Positions 40,557 through 49,463 of a DNA stretch of 64,000 nucleotides are shown piece after piece; the first letter of the stretch is position 1; each line of letters begins with the position of its first letter. The stretch is from contig NZ_CP011883.2 of NCBI RefSeq assembly GCF_000340435.2, positions 1,212,607 through 1,276,606 of the forward strand, read 5' to 3'. The translations under genes were made by a program, and so were the position numbers. The stretch is from Mycobacterium haemophilum DSM 44634. Lineage in GTDB: Bacteria > Actinomycetota > Actinomycetes > Mycobacteriales > Mycobacteriaceae. The notes under the pieces were generated by a model. It did no database searches. It saw only the letters and a list, made by a program, of their open reading frames with translations, and was not told the origin of the DNA.

Positions 40557-41759
40557 CTACTTCAGCTCGGAGGACGACAGGCCCAGCAATCGGCGCGCAA
40601 CCACCAGCTGCTGAATCTGCTGAGTGCCCTCGAAGATGTCCAGGATCTTGGAGTCGCGAGCCCACTTTTCCAGCAGGGTTTGCTCGGAATATCCTGCGGT
40701 GCCTGCTAATTCGACGGTCTTGAGGGTAACGTCGCTAGCCATCCGGCCGGCCTTGGCCTTGCTCATCGACGCTTCTTTGGAGTTGGGGATGTTGTTATCG
40801 GCTTGCCACGCCGCACGCAGCGACAGCAGGTAGCTAGCCTCCCAGTCGGCTTCCATCCGCAGGAATTCCGCCGCGGCGGCGCTCTGGACATGCGAGGGCT
40901 TGTCGTAGCTGATCTCTATCCCGGCATCGGTGAGAATCTTTCGGATTTCCTCCAGCGCGGCGCGGCCGATCCCGACGGCCATAGCGGCAACGATCGGCCG
41001 GGTGTTGTCGAAGGTTTCCATCACTCCGGAAAAGCCCTTGCCGACCTCGATTTCCGGGTTGCCCAGCAGGTTGTCTTTGGGGATGCGGGCGTTGTCGAAA
41101 CGGATCACGGCGGTGTCAGAACCTTTGATGCCGAGCTTGTGCTCCAGGCGTTCGACCGTGACACCGGGGTGCTCGCGCGGCACGACGAAAGACTTGATCG
41201 CCGGGCGGCCTAGCGACTTGTCCAGGGTGGCCCACACCACGATGTGGGTGGCGCGCGACCCGGCGGTAACAAAGATCTTCTCGCCGTTGATCACGTACTC
41301 GTCGCCGTCGAGGGTGGCGGTCGTCGATACCGCCGCCGAGTCCGACCCAAACCCCGGCTCGGTGATGGCCATCGCTGCCCACACCTTGCCCAAGCGTTCC
41401 AGCTGCTCGTCGGTGGCGACCGCGGAGATGGCGGCGTTGCCCAGCCCTTGGTAGGGGATGGACAGCAGCATCGCGACGTCGCCCCAGCAGGCCTCCAAGG
41501 TCTGTAGCAGCGCGGCCATGTTGGCGCCGTTGTGGTTTTCGTCTTTGTCGTGCTCATCGCCGATCGCGTCGGCTCCGGCGAAGGCGAATGACTCGGCGGC
41601 TCCCGCAAACAGATTGAACAGGGTGTCTAGCTCGACCGGGTAGGCGTGTTCCTTCAGGTCGTACTTGCGGGCGATCGGCCGCATCAATTCCGCGGCGCCC
41701 TGATGGGTCTTCACGATTACCGCTTGCAGTTTGCGTGGTATCTCCAGATTGATTGCCAT
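40557..41759 (-). CDS. fadE23: acyl-CoA dehydrogenase FadE23
   Basis: The 400-residue flavoenzyme has the acyl-CoA-dehydrogenase signatures AITEPGFGSDSAAVSTTATLDGDEYVINGEKIFVTAG and, near the C-terminus, YSEQTLLEKWARDSKILDIFEGTQQIQQLVVARRLLG. It is paired with fadE24 upstream, as in Mtb, where the two probably form a heteromeric alpha2beta2-type enzyme. The ATG lies 41 bases after the fadE24 stop. Confidence 0.93.
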   Translation of the reverse strand: MAINLEIPRKLQAVIVKTHQGAAELMRPIARKYDLKEHAYPVELDTLFNLFAGAAESFAFAGADAIGDEHDKDENHNGANMAALLQTLEACWGDVAMLLSIPYQGLGNAAISAVATDEQLERLGKVWAAMAITEPGFGSDSAAVSTTATLDGDEYVINGEKIFVTAGSRATHIVVWATLDKSLGRPAIKSFVVPREHPGVTVERLEHKLGIKGSDTAVIRFDNARIPKDNLLGNPEIEVGKGFSGVMETFDNTRPIVAAMAVGIGRAALEEIRKILTDAGIEISYDKPSHVQSAAAAEFLRMEADWEASYLLSLRAAWQADNNIPNSKEASMSKAKAGRMASDVTLKTVELAGTAGYSEQTLLEKWARDSKILDIFEGTQQIQQLVVARRLLGLSSSELK

Positions 41760-41800
41760 GATTGGTCTTTCGCTTTGAAGAGGGTGTGGACTTGAGATGC

Positions 41801-43210
41801 CTAGATAACGACGACGCCCTCGGCGACACCGATCGCCCGCAGGTCGCGGTACCAGCGTTCAACCGGGTGCTCTTTGGTGAAGCCGTGGCCGCCTAGCAGC
41901 TGCACGCCGTCCAGGCCGATTTGCATGGCCTTGTCGGAGCCGAGTCGTTTGGCCAGTGCCGCTTCCCGGGTGAACGAAAGGCCCTGGTCGGCGCGGGACG
42001 CGCCGCGCCACGTGATCAGCCGCAGCCCGTCCAACTCGATAGCGATATTGGCGCACATGAACGCGACGGCTTGGCGGCGCGCGATCGGCTCGCCAAAGGC
42101 TTCGCGTTGTTTCACATACGGAACGACGTAGTCCAGCACCGCGTGTGAGGTGCCGACCGCCAGCGCCGCCCAACCCAGTCGGGCCAACGCGATAGCTTCG
42201 GAGTAGGCAGTGTCATAGTCGGCTTCGGCGGCGTCTTCTGGACCCAGCCGGGCGTCAAGGGGCACCGACACCCCGCAGAGTTCAACCTGGCCTAAGGCTG
42301 CCGCGCGAATCCCCATGCTGGGGTCGGCCTTGACGGTCAGTCCTTTGGCCGAGGACTCGACGATGAACAACGCCGGCCTGCCATTCAGCTGGGCGCCGAT
42401 GATAAACAACTCGGCGCTGGCCGCGGCCGGGACCAATGACTTCACCCCATCGAGCCGGTATCCCGATGGGGTACGCACGGCGGTGGTCTTCAGCCGGGTG
42501 GGGTCGAACAACGGCTGCGGTTCGGTGATGGCCACACAGGCTTGGGGGACATGGTCGCCGGCGAACTCTTTCAGGTAGGTGGCCTGCTGATCGGCGCTGC
42601 CCCAATGGGTTAGTGCAGCCGCCACACCGCCGGGGGCCAGAATCGGCAGCGCCAATCCCATGTCGCCATACGCCAGTGCCTCGACCACCAGCACATTGGT
42701 CACGCTGGAACGGTGTTCGGCGATGCCGTCGAAATCCTCGGGAATGTTGATCGCGGTGATGCCCAGCTCGGCGGCCTTGGCGATCAGATCGAGTGGGTAG
42801 GCCGCGGCTTCATCGGCGTCGTGAGCGGCCGGCCGCAGTACCTCTGCGGCGAATTCGTCGACGGTCTCGATGATCAACTTCTGGTCGTCGTCCGGCGTCA
42901 GGTCGAAGTAGTTCCTACCGCTGGGCTGCAGCCGGGTCGCGCCACCGCGTAGGTTCTGCACCCGCTTGAACTGCCGGCTGGTGGCCGTGGTCGTGGAGAA
43001 TATCCTCTTGGCCCCGTAGCGCAACGCGCGATTGAGCGGATCGCGCAGGTGGTATTTGTCCAGGAACTCCTGACCGACGAGCGGAGTCAGCAGCGCAATT
43101 GCGACGTCGATCCCGGTCCGCTTGTGCGGCTGCATCCCGACCGCGGACTTAGGACCGCGTCGTTTGGGACGCGCGGATGAGGGCTTAGCCCTAGGAGCAG
43201 TGTCGGTCAT
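41801..43210 (-). CDS. fadE24: acyl-CoA dehydrogenase FadE24
   Basis: The 469-residue partner of FadE23 has the same fold with VAITEPQPLFDPTRLKTTAVRTPSGYRLDGVKSLV in the FAD/acyl region. It has a long basic N-terminal extension (KPSSARPKRRGPKSAVG) and the C-terminal LLGGHGFTKEHPVERWYRDLRAIGVAEG. The ATG (MTDTAPRAKP) is preferred over longer readings. It leads the two-gene unit and a palindrome at 43253-43268 lies 43 bases upstream. The Mtb operon is known to be induced by isoniazid. Confidence 0.92.
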   Translation of the reverse strand: MTDTAPRAKPSSARPKRRGPKSAVGMQPHKRTGIDVAIALLTPLVGQEFLDKYHLRDPLNRALRYGAKRIFSTTTATSRQFKRVQNLRGGATRLQPSGRNYFDLTPDDDQKLIIETVDEFAAEVLRPAAHDADEAAAYPLDLIAKAAELGITAINIPEDFDGIAEHRSSVTNVLVVEALAYGDMGLALPILAPGGVAAALTHWGSADQQATYLKEFAGDHVPQACVAITEPQPLFDPTRLKTTAVRTPSGYRLDGVKSLVPAAASAELFIIGAQLNGRPALFIVESSAKGLTVKADPSMGIRAAALGQVELCGVSVPLDARLGPEDAAEADYDTAYSEAIALARLGWAALAVGTSHAVLDYVVPYVKQREAFGEPIARRQAVAFMCANIAIELDGLRLITWRGASRADQGLSFTREAALAKRLGSDKAMQIGLDGVQLLGGHGFTKEHPVERWYRDLRAIGVAEGVVVI

Positions 43211-43252
43211 GTCAGCAGCCTCAGATCGTTGGGGCAATGCGAATGACGCTAT

Positions 43253-43268
43253 CTTACTCTGGAGTAAG
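43253..43268. promoter_or_regulatory. perfect-arm palindrome upstream of fadE24
   Basis: CTTACTC-TG-GAGTAAG has seven-base arms that are exact reverse complements, 43 bases before the fadE24 ATG. The form is typical of a TetR- or GntR-type operator; the cognate regulator is not encoded next to it. Confidence 0.65.
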
Positions 43269-43453
43269 GTAGGGCACGTTCTGTTAATTAATGTCCGGTC
43301 CAGTTGAAGTTTGCGGGAAATGTCCCAGCCTTGCTGGGGTTCGCAAGCTACGTCTGAACAGTGCAGACCGGCGGTGGCTTCGGCACTTGCGAACCGGAAA
43401 ACTTTCGTTTTCCAATCGTCGGCGAGCGGTATCGTGCCATCCAACGCGGCTGG

Positions 43454-43870
43454 CTATTTCCATGGATCGACGAGCTTGACGCCGGTTCCTTCGAAGTGTC
43501 GGGTGTTGCGGGTGGCCACGGTGGCATGGCGGGCTGTGGCGATTCCGGCGATCTGGACGTCGCGAATCTCCACCACGCGTCCCATACGTTGCCGGCTTGC
43601 AGCGATAGTCCCAGCAGCGAGGGCGGCTGTCTGCTCGAACGACTGAATGCGCCCGTTGAGGTCTTCTTCCAGGAGTTGGGAAAACGCCCGATCAAGCTGT
43701 GTGCGGCGCCGACCGCGCTCCAAAAGATCTATCCCAGTCCGTATTTCGAAGACGGTGATCGATGTCGTCCAGATTGATTCCGCCGGCTGATTATCGAGCC
43801 ACTTTACCGCGGCCGGATCAGGGGTGTTCAGCATCAGGGCGGAGAGCACATTGGTATCGAGCAAGATCAT
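43454..43870 (-). CDS. vapC: VapC-type PIN-domain toxin
   Basis: The 138-residue PIN-domain ribonuclease has acidic active-site residues in ILLDTNVLSALM (Asp5), SITVFEIRTGI (Glu near 42) and EIRDVQIAGIATARHATVATRNTRHFEG. It ends in VKLVDPW as typical for the FitB/VapC group. Its ATG overlaps the antitoxin stop (ATGA), so the pair is translationally coupled. In Mtb, pflA lies at this place instead. Confidence 0.92.
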   Translation of the reverse strand: MILLDTNVLSALMLNTPDPAAVKWLDNQPAESIWTTSITVFEIRTGIDLLERGRRRTQLDRAFSQLLEEDLNGRIQSFEQTAALAAGTIAASRQRMGRVVEIRDVQIAGIATARHATVATRNTRHFEGTGVKLVDPWK

Positions 43871-44115
43871 GATTCGAACTGCGCCGGTTGCACAGGCTGG
43901 CCCCGCAGTTCGGGGATCTCGTCCGTCAGACCAGCGCCGGTGAAACGCGAGGCGATCCGGGAACCCAGTCGACCAGGTGGGTTATCAACGGTGCGGACGG
44001 CGTTTCGCAGGATCTCCCGTACTTCTTCCTCCGTACTGCGACCGTGTTGGCGGGCTAGGCGGTGCAACTTGGATTTGGTGTCGTCATCGAGTTGCCGGAT
44101 CAGAATCTGCGCCAT
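43867..44115 (-). CDS. vapB: VapB/FitA-type antitoxin
   Basis: The 82-residue ribbon-helix-helix protein (QILIRQLDDDTKSKLHRLARQHGRSTEEEVREILRNAV) is followed by a toxin-neutralising tail with IASRFTGAGLTDEIPELRGQ. It precedes and overlaps the toxin gene. Such pairs repress their own promoter, which would lie just upstream of 44115. Confidence 0.92.
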   Translation of the reverse strand: MAQILIRQLDDDTKSKLHRLARQHGRSTEEEVREILRNAVRTVDNPPGRLGSRIASRFTGAGLTDEIPELRGQPVQPAQFES

Positions 44116-44314
44116 GCATTCATGCTAGCACGCTAGCGATCTCTAGCTGCGGCGTTTCTGAGACGGCGCTGCGCATTGCCTCGCCTCTGGGGACGGGTCG
44201 CCCGTACGGGCCAGACTGGTGGTTGTGGAGGAGCGGTTTCCTGGCGAATTGGCGACGCTGCGCGCTCATAGAGCGACAGTCTTGACCACACAGTCAGCCA
44301 AACCCGTCAATGAC

Positions 44315-44372
44315 TCGCAAACTAACTCTGGACTTCGCAAGATCATTCGCAAAGTAGCTCTGGAATTCGCAA
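44315..44372. repeat. imperfect 26-base direct repeat
   Basis: Two 26-base copies (44315-44340 and 44347-44372) match at 23 positions. Each begins and ends with TCGCAA, so the element shows four TCGCAA boxes. It lies in the intergenic region between vapB and hisN, 21 bases after the hisN stop side. Confidence 0.6.
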
Positions 44373-44392
44373 ACTTCAGCCGGACAGGACAA

Positions 44393-45178
44393 TTAATTCA
44401 CACCGGCGCCGATCCTGTTCAGCACCTCTTGGTGCAGGCGACCGTTCGTCGCCACAGCACTGCCGCCGTGCGGGCCGGGGGTGCCGTCGAGGCTGGTCAG
44501 AACCCCACCCGCCTCGCGCACCACAATGTCGAGGGCTGCCAGGTCCCACACCGATACCTCCGGCTCGGCAGCGATGTCGACGGCTCCCTCAGCGAGCAGG
44601 CAATAGGACAGAAAATCGCCGTAGGCGCGCACCCGCCACACGGCGTCGGTCAACTCGAGGAACCGTTCGCGTAAACCGCGCTGCGCCCACCCGGACAAGC
44701 TGGAGAACGACAGGCTCGCCGAATTCAGGTCGGCCACCTCCGACACCGCTAGCCGGCGCGGGACCCCGTCGACCGCCGCGAACGCGCCCCGGCCGCGCGC
44801 TGCCCACCACCGTCGCTGCAGCGCGGGCGCGCTGACGACGCCGATCGAGGGGACCCCGTCGTCGAGCAATGCGATCAAACTGGCCCACACTGGCACGCCG
44901 CGTACGAAGTTCTTGGTGCCGTCGATCGGGTCGACGATCCACTGCCGTCCGCTGAAAGTGGTTGTGCCACCATATTCTTCGCCCATGATACTGTCTCTAG
45001 GTCGCTCGCGCCCGAGCACCGCACGCACGTCGGCTTCGACCGCCCGGTCGGCGTCGGTGACCGGAGTCAGATCCGGTTTGGTGTCCACGCGTAGATCGAG
45101 CGCGCCGAAGCGGGCGCGCGTCAGCGTGTCGGCGCGGTCAGCCAGCGTCAACGCCAGCATCAGATCGTCCTGAGCCAT
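44393..45178 (-). CDS. hisN: inositol-monophosphatase-family phosphatase, HisN-like (Rv3137)
   Basis: The 261-residue Mg-dependent phosphatase has the metal-site motifs [21 protein letters not shown] and [16 protein letters not shown]. Its Mtb counterpart Rv3137 has been assigned as histidinol-phosphate phosphatase, acting in histidine synthesis. The ATG ([17 protein letters not shown]) fits the family; the 18-codon longer frame is less likely. Confidence 0.88.
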   Translation of the reverse strand: MAQDDLMLALTLADRADTLTRARFGALDLRVDTKPDLTPVTDADRAVEADVRAVLGRERPRDSIMGEEYGGTTTFSGRQWIVDPIDGTKNFVRGVPVWASLIALLDDGVPSIGVVSAPALQRRWWAARGRGAFAAVDGVPRRLAVSEVADLNSASLSFSSLSGWAQRGLRERFLELTDAVWRVRAYGDFLSYCLLAEGAVDIAAEPEVSVWDLAALDIVVREAGGVLTSLDGTPGPHGGSAVATNGRLHQEVLNRIGAGVN

Positions 45179-45266
45179 GCGCACCGCTCTTTCTCGTCGG
45201 GTTGCTCGCACATCGTCGCCGGAGCGGTCCATGTCAGCAGTCCTACCATGGCCTTAACCTGAATGA

Positions 45267-45614
45267 GTGTGGGAATTCGGTGTGCTGCTCTTGCTGGTGG
45301 CGATCTTGGGTGTCTTCCTGGCCCAGCGGTTCCTCCCGCGCGGGCGTCACCTTGCGGCAGGCGGGGGTGACCTGGCCAGCGGCACGCTGCTGGTCACCGG
45401 GGTCAGCCCGCGACCCGACGCTTGCGGTGAGCAGTTCGTCACGATCGCCGGTGTTATCACCGGACCCACCGTCAGTGAGTACTCCGTGTATCGGCGCATG
45501 GTGGTCGACGTCGACCAATGGCCGGCGATGGGGCAGTTACACCCGGTGGTGTATTCGCCGAAGAATCCGGACAACTGGCAGTTCGCGCCACCCGGCCCGC
45601 CAGCCAGCCAATGA
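45267..45614 (+). CDS. small membrane-anchored hypothetical protein
   Basis: The 115-residue protein has one N-terminal membrane helix (EFGVLLLLVAILGVFLAQRFL) and a soluble DUF3592-like tail (ASGTLLVTGVSP...YSVYRRMVVDVDQWPAMGQLHPVVYSPKNPDNW). The GTG start is close to the divergent hisN promoter. No function can be assigned. Confidence 0.65.
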   Translation: MWEFGVLLLLVAILGVFLAQRFLPRGRHLAAGGGDLASGTLLVTGVSPRPDACGEQFVTIAGVITGPTVSEYSVYRRMVVDVDQWPAMGQLHPVVYSPKNPDNWQFAPPGPPASQ

Positions 45615-45844
45615 TGACGTCGCGTGTCGTCGATGGTTGACAGCACAACGATTTACGAGCAGTCCGTTTTCACCTCGGTACGTCGATCCGGGCCACCCTT
45701 GATGCCAGCGCGCTCGGCGGCACATCCTGTGCTAACGACTCGCCGGGGTTGGCTGGGCCATTGTGGCTGCTGGCGTGCTGTTGCTCATCGGCGGAGCCGT
45801 CATCCGCTCCAACTCGGCCTTCTGCTCCACCGACGCCACCAATA

Positions 45845-46549
45845 TTAATACGGCTCTGTGGTGCGCAGCCGGTCCATTTCGGCGCACCAGCTTTCGATGC
45901 TGGCCGCTTGCAGTAGTCCGGTGGCGATTAGCAGACCGGTGAATCCGGCATCGAGAAGTTTGGCTGCCTGAGCCGGATGCTCGATACCGCTGGCACTGAC
46001 TGAGCAGTGAGTCCCAGTAGCCAAAATTGTTGGTAATAAACAGGTTCCGCGTGTTAGATCGCTGGGTCCACGTTCCCGATTGCTAATGTCTTTGTTGGCA
46101 AAGGCTATTACCGAATCTGCAGCAAAGGGTACCGTCGCGACCTGTTCCGCGGTCGATACTTCGATGAAGGGCGTGAGTCCTAAGCACAGGCTTGCTTCTG
46201 CCAGGTCGCGCAGCGCAATAGTGGGCAGCAACCGGGTGTTCAGTAACACTGCGGATGCACCGATTGTGCGGCTGTCGGTCAACTGTGCGCGCCGGTTGAT
46301 GAAATCCTTGCGAAGTATGGGTAATTCGGTCAGCGCCCTTACCTGATGTAGCAACTCTCGGGTTCCGCCGAACCAACGTCCGGTTACTACCGACAGGCAG
46401 GGCGCACCGGCGTGGGTGTATTCGTCGACGAGCCGTCGGACACTGCGCTCACCGAGAAGGTTGACGCCGTCCCCGTCGGTGCGTTTAATCTCCATCACCA
46501 CCGGCCGGGCAGCGTTAGTCAGCGCATCGATGAAGAAGCGCGAATTCAT
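45845..46549 (-). CDS. TrpC-like (indole-3-glycerol-phosphate synthase fold) orphan
   Basis: The 234-residue TIM-barrel protein resembles TrpC. VVMEIKRTDGDG matches the EVK segment, LPILRKDFI the catalytic Lys loop, TPFIEVS the Glu strand and VIAFANKDISN the Asn. The glutamate of the normal AESG motif is replaced in CSVSASGIEHP. It is about 35 residues shorter at the N-terminus than TrpC and stands alone, away from other trp genes. Ordinary tryptophan synthesis is therefore unlikely; another indole- or anthranilate-type reaction, or decay, is possible. Confidence 0.7.
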   Translation of the reverse strand: MNSRFFIDALTNAARPVVMEIKRTDGDGVNLLGERSVRRLVDEYTHAGAPCLSVVTGRWFGGTRELLHQVRALTELPILRKDFINRRAQLTDSRTIGASAVLLNTRLLPTIALRDLAEASLCLGLTPFIEVSTAEQVATVPFAADSVIAFANKDISNRERGPSDLTRGTCLLPTILATGTHCSVSASGIEHPAQAAKLLDAGFTGLLIATGLLQAASIESWCAEMDRLRTTEPY

Positions 46550-46753
46550 CCCACTCGTTTCCTTCCGGCAGTCATGGCGTCTGGGCAATGCGATCCATAT
46601 TGCCACTCCTATCGCTAGGCGTGAGCCGGGATCACTCGGTGTGACTGCCCTCGATGCCCTGGATGCGTTTATGCAGAACTCGATACACGTACAGAGCTCG
46701 ATACACGATCTCCATCGCGGCCGGGCTAGCGGTGTGTCTGCGAAATAATCTGG

Positions 46754-47546
46754 TTGTCTAATTGTAGAAATTCAGGGGTGGAGGCTTCGGCCTCGTTACC
46801 GCACCGGCAGGTGATTCAGGCGCGCGGACTGCTGTGGCTGCGCGGGTGGGCATCGGTAAGAACTCGGTGGCCAAGATCTGGACCGACCACGGCCTTAAGT
46901 CCTGGAAGGTCGACACGTTCAAGGTCAGCAACGACCCGCGGTTCGAGGAGAAACTGGTCAATGTCGTTGGTCTCTATCTCAATCGACCGGCACGGGCGGT
47001 GGTTTTCTGCTTCGACGAGAAGAACCAATGCCGGGCCTTGGCCCGCACCCAGCCCTCGCTGCCGATGAACCCGGGGCGCGCCCCACGACTACAGATGAAT
47101 GTGGCCGCCGGCGAGGTTTCACCGACCTGCGCAAGGGCTACACCGGCTCCGACGTATTTGCATTTCTTCAAACAGATCGACGCCACCGTGCCGCGTGGTC
47201 TGGCGGTGCACGTGGTGCTGGACAACCTCTCGGCGCACTCTACTCCGGAAATCAAGAAGTGGTTGGCCCACAAGGATCGCCGCCGCTGGCATCTGCACCC
47301 GACCCCGACGCCGAGCTCCTGGCTCAATCTGATCGAACGATGGTTCAAAGAACTCACCGACAAGCGCCTGCGCCGCGGGGGTGTTCACCAGCCCCGCCGA
47401 CCTCACCGCCGCGATCACCACCTGGGCTTAACACTGGAACTCCAACCCCACGTCCTTCATCTGGAAGGCCGCCACCAAGGACATCATCACCAAAGTCCGA
47501 CGCGGCCGAGAAACCCTCAACCAGATCAACACACAGACGGACCACC
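46754..47546 (+). mobile_element. IS630-family transposase remnant
   Basis: The transposase is recognisable from SVAKIWTDHGLKSWKVDTFKVSNDPRFEEKLVNVVGLYLN and HFFKQIDATVPRGLAVHVVLDNLSAHSTPEIKKWLAHKDRRRWHLHPTPTPSSWLN (DDE-type core). The start of the gene lies in another frame, and sequence around the first Asp-containing region is missing. Near 47390 a frameshift occurs, and the restored frame has an in-frame stop (TTWA then taa) before its end at NQINTQTDHQ. The element is dead. No clear terminal repeats were found. Confidence 0.85.
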
Positions 47547-47904
47547 AGTGCTGGCTTTCGAATCGGCTGACCACCCGATCGATGCGTGGCTCCATCGGTC
47601 ACAAGAGATCGCTGCCGAGCACGGCGGCACCGTGACCGCGGCGCAGCCGCGACACCGTAAGCGACACAAAGAAAAACGATGCTTCGGCAAGCTGGCGCTC
47701 GTCGTTGCAGGTGTGCTGACCTGTCGGTTCACCCACGTCTACCCCGACGGCCCGGCCCCGTATTACGGGATCTACGCCGGCGGGCGCTGGGGCGCCCTGG
47801 ACGCGCAATGGGACGAGATCAAAACCGCTGTGTCCGAGGCGATTATCGTGTCCGCGCTGGACCCGGCCGGGATCCTCAACCCCGGGCTGCTGGTCGACTT
47901 GTGA
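47547..47904 (+). pseudogene. agpS: agpS remnant (alkyldihydroxyacetone-phosphate synthase, Rv3107c-like)
   Basis: Directly after the IS630 remnant the frame reads AFESADHPIDAWLHRSQEIAAEHGGTV, then VLTCRFTHVYPDGPAPYYGIYAGGRWGALDAQWDEIKTAVSEAI, then SALDPAGILNPG. All are pieces of a flavin-dependent AgpS, but the parts between them are deleted. The N-terminal FAD-binding domain is absent. It ends immediately beside convergent fprA, the neighbour of agpS in Mtb. Confidence 0.75.
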
Positions 47905-49284
47905 TCAGCCGTGCCCGATCCGCAGCAGCTCGGCAAGGTTCGGCAGCTTAACGCGGGGGCGGCCGTGCGGCTCCCCGGCCGCTCGCTCAAAGCGGTCGAT
48001 GGCCTGCCAGTGCGCCGACGTGACCAGCTTCGGTTGCCGTGCGGCCAGCCACTCGGCCAGCCGGTCGGCGTGGTCTGCGCCGAACTCCGTGGCATCCTTG
48101 GCGCCCGCGAGATCCTTCATCACGGTGTCGACGGTGTCTTGGGAGTCCTTTTTGTTGGTGCCGATCACCCCGGTCGGCCCGCGCTTGATCCACCCGACGA
48201 CGTACTCGTTGCGGCTGCCGTCCACCCGGCCGTCGGTGTTGGGGATGGTCCCGCTGCTGTCATCGAACGGTAACCCCGGCGTAGGGACACCGCGATAACC
48301 GATCGACCGCACGATCAACTGAACCGGCAGCTCCTCGCGAGCACCGGTGTCTTTGGCTGCCACCCGCCCGCTGTCGTCGGTGACGAGATCGTTTTGGCCG
48401 AGAACGATCCGCTCCACCTTGCCCTCGCCTTTGATTTCAATCGGGGACGTTAGGAATCGGAACACAATCCGACGATGGCCGGGTCTGGGCGGGCACGCAG
48501 CGTAGTCGCGTAGCACCTTGATGTTCTGCTTGGTCGTCTTGCCTACCGCGGCCGCGTCCTCGTCACTGATGCCGTCCAGCTGGGCGGGGTCGACGATTAC
48601 GTCGACCCCGTCGAGGTCTGCTAGCTCACGCAGCTCCAGTGTGGTGAACGCTGTCTGTAGCGGCCCGCGGCGGCCGACGATCACCACCTCCTCGATCCCA
48701 CGCGGGCGCAGTGACTCCAGTGCGTGATCGGCGATATCGGTGCGTGCCAGCACGTCGGGATCGGTGATCAGGATGCGTGCAACGTCGAGCGCGACGTTGC
48801 CGTTGCCGATAACGACGGCCCGCGCACCAGAAAGGTCGGGTGACATCTCGTGGAAGTTTGGGTGTGCGTTGTACCAGCCCACGAAATCGACGGCGGCGAC
48901 ACTGCCCGGCAGGTCCTCACCGGGAATGTTCAAAGCGCGGTCGGACTGCGCCCCGACGGCGTAGATCACGGCGTCGTAGCGTTCGGCGAGTTCGGCAGGC
49001 TGAATGTGTTCGCCTACAGTCACGTTGCCGAAGAAGCGGAACCGCGGGTCCTCAGCGGTCTTCTCGAACTGCTTGCTGATCGATTTGATCTTGGGGTGAT
49101 CGGGTGCGACACCAGAGCGGACCAGTCCCCACGGCGTCGGCAGCATCTCCAGCATGTCGACGGCAACGTCGATCGCGTCGGGGGTGTCGAAGGAGGCGTC
49201 GGCGGCCTTCAGCATGGATGCCGCGGCGAAAAATCCTGACGGCCCCGAGCCAACTATGGCGATGTGATACGGGTGTGGACGCAA
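47905..49284 (-). CDS. fprA: NADPH-ferredoxin reductase FprA
   Basis: The 459-residue adrenodoxin-reductase-type flavoprotein has an FAD motif IAIVGSGPSGFFAAASML and an NADP motif AVVIGNGNVALDVARILITDP. It has the family core MLEMLPTPWGLVRSGVAPDHPKIK and the C-terminal FAD segment VVGWIKRGPTGVIGTNKKDSQ. It transfers electrons between NADPH and ferredoxin, for example for cytochromes P450. The start is TTG at 49284; length fits Mtb FprA (456). Confidence 0.95.
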   Translation of the reverse strand: MRPHPYHIAIVGSGPSGFFAAASMLKAADASFDTPDAIDVAVDMLEMLPTPWGLVRSGVAPDHPKIKSISKQFEKTAEDPRFRFFGNVTVGEHIQPAELAERYDAVIYAVGAQSDRALNIPGEDLPGSVAAVDFVGWYNAHPNFHEMSPDLSGARAVVIGNGNVALDVARILITDPDVLARTDIADHALESLRPRGIEEVVIVGRRGPLQTAFTTLELRELADLDGVDVIVDPAQLDGISDEDAAAVGKTTKQNIKVLRDYAACPPRPGHRRIVFRFLTSPIEIKGEGKVERIVLGQNDLVTDDSGRVAAKDTGAREELPVQLIVRSIGYRGVPTPGLPFDDSSGTIPNTDGRVDGSRNEYVVGWIKRGPTGVIGTNKKDSQDTVDTVMKDLAGAKDATEFGADHADRLAEWLAARQPKLVTSAHWQAIDRFERAAGEPHGRPRVKLPNLAELLRIGHG

Positions 49285-49463
49285 TACTCGAGCCTTCTGT
49301 TCGTGCCCGGCCCCTGTGACGCTGGAGGCGGTGGGACGTAATGAACGGTCACGTCGCTGTGGTGGCGCTCACATGACGATCACTTTGATGCTAATGGCTG
49401 CTACTGGGGGATCCCCAGAGCACTGCTGGTCGCCACCTGAGGGCGCCGGTAACGTGGGCGGCT

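Noticed and set aside
45701..45905. A short membrane-like peptide (WAIVAAGVLLLIGGAVIRSN)
   Set aside because: No acceptable start upstream of the helix, a stop just before it, and overlap with the TrpC-like gene; it may be a scrap but cannot be supported as a gene.
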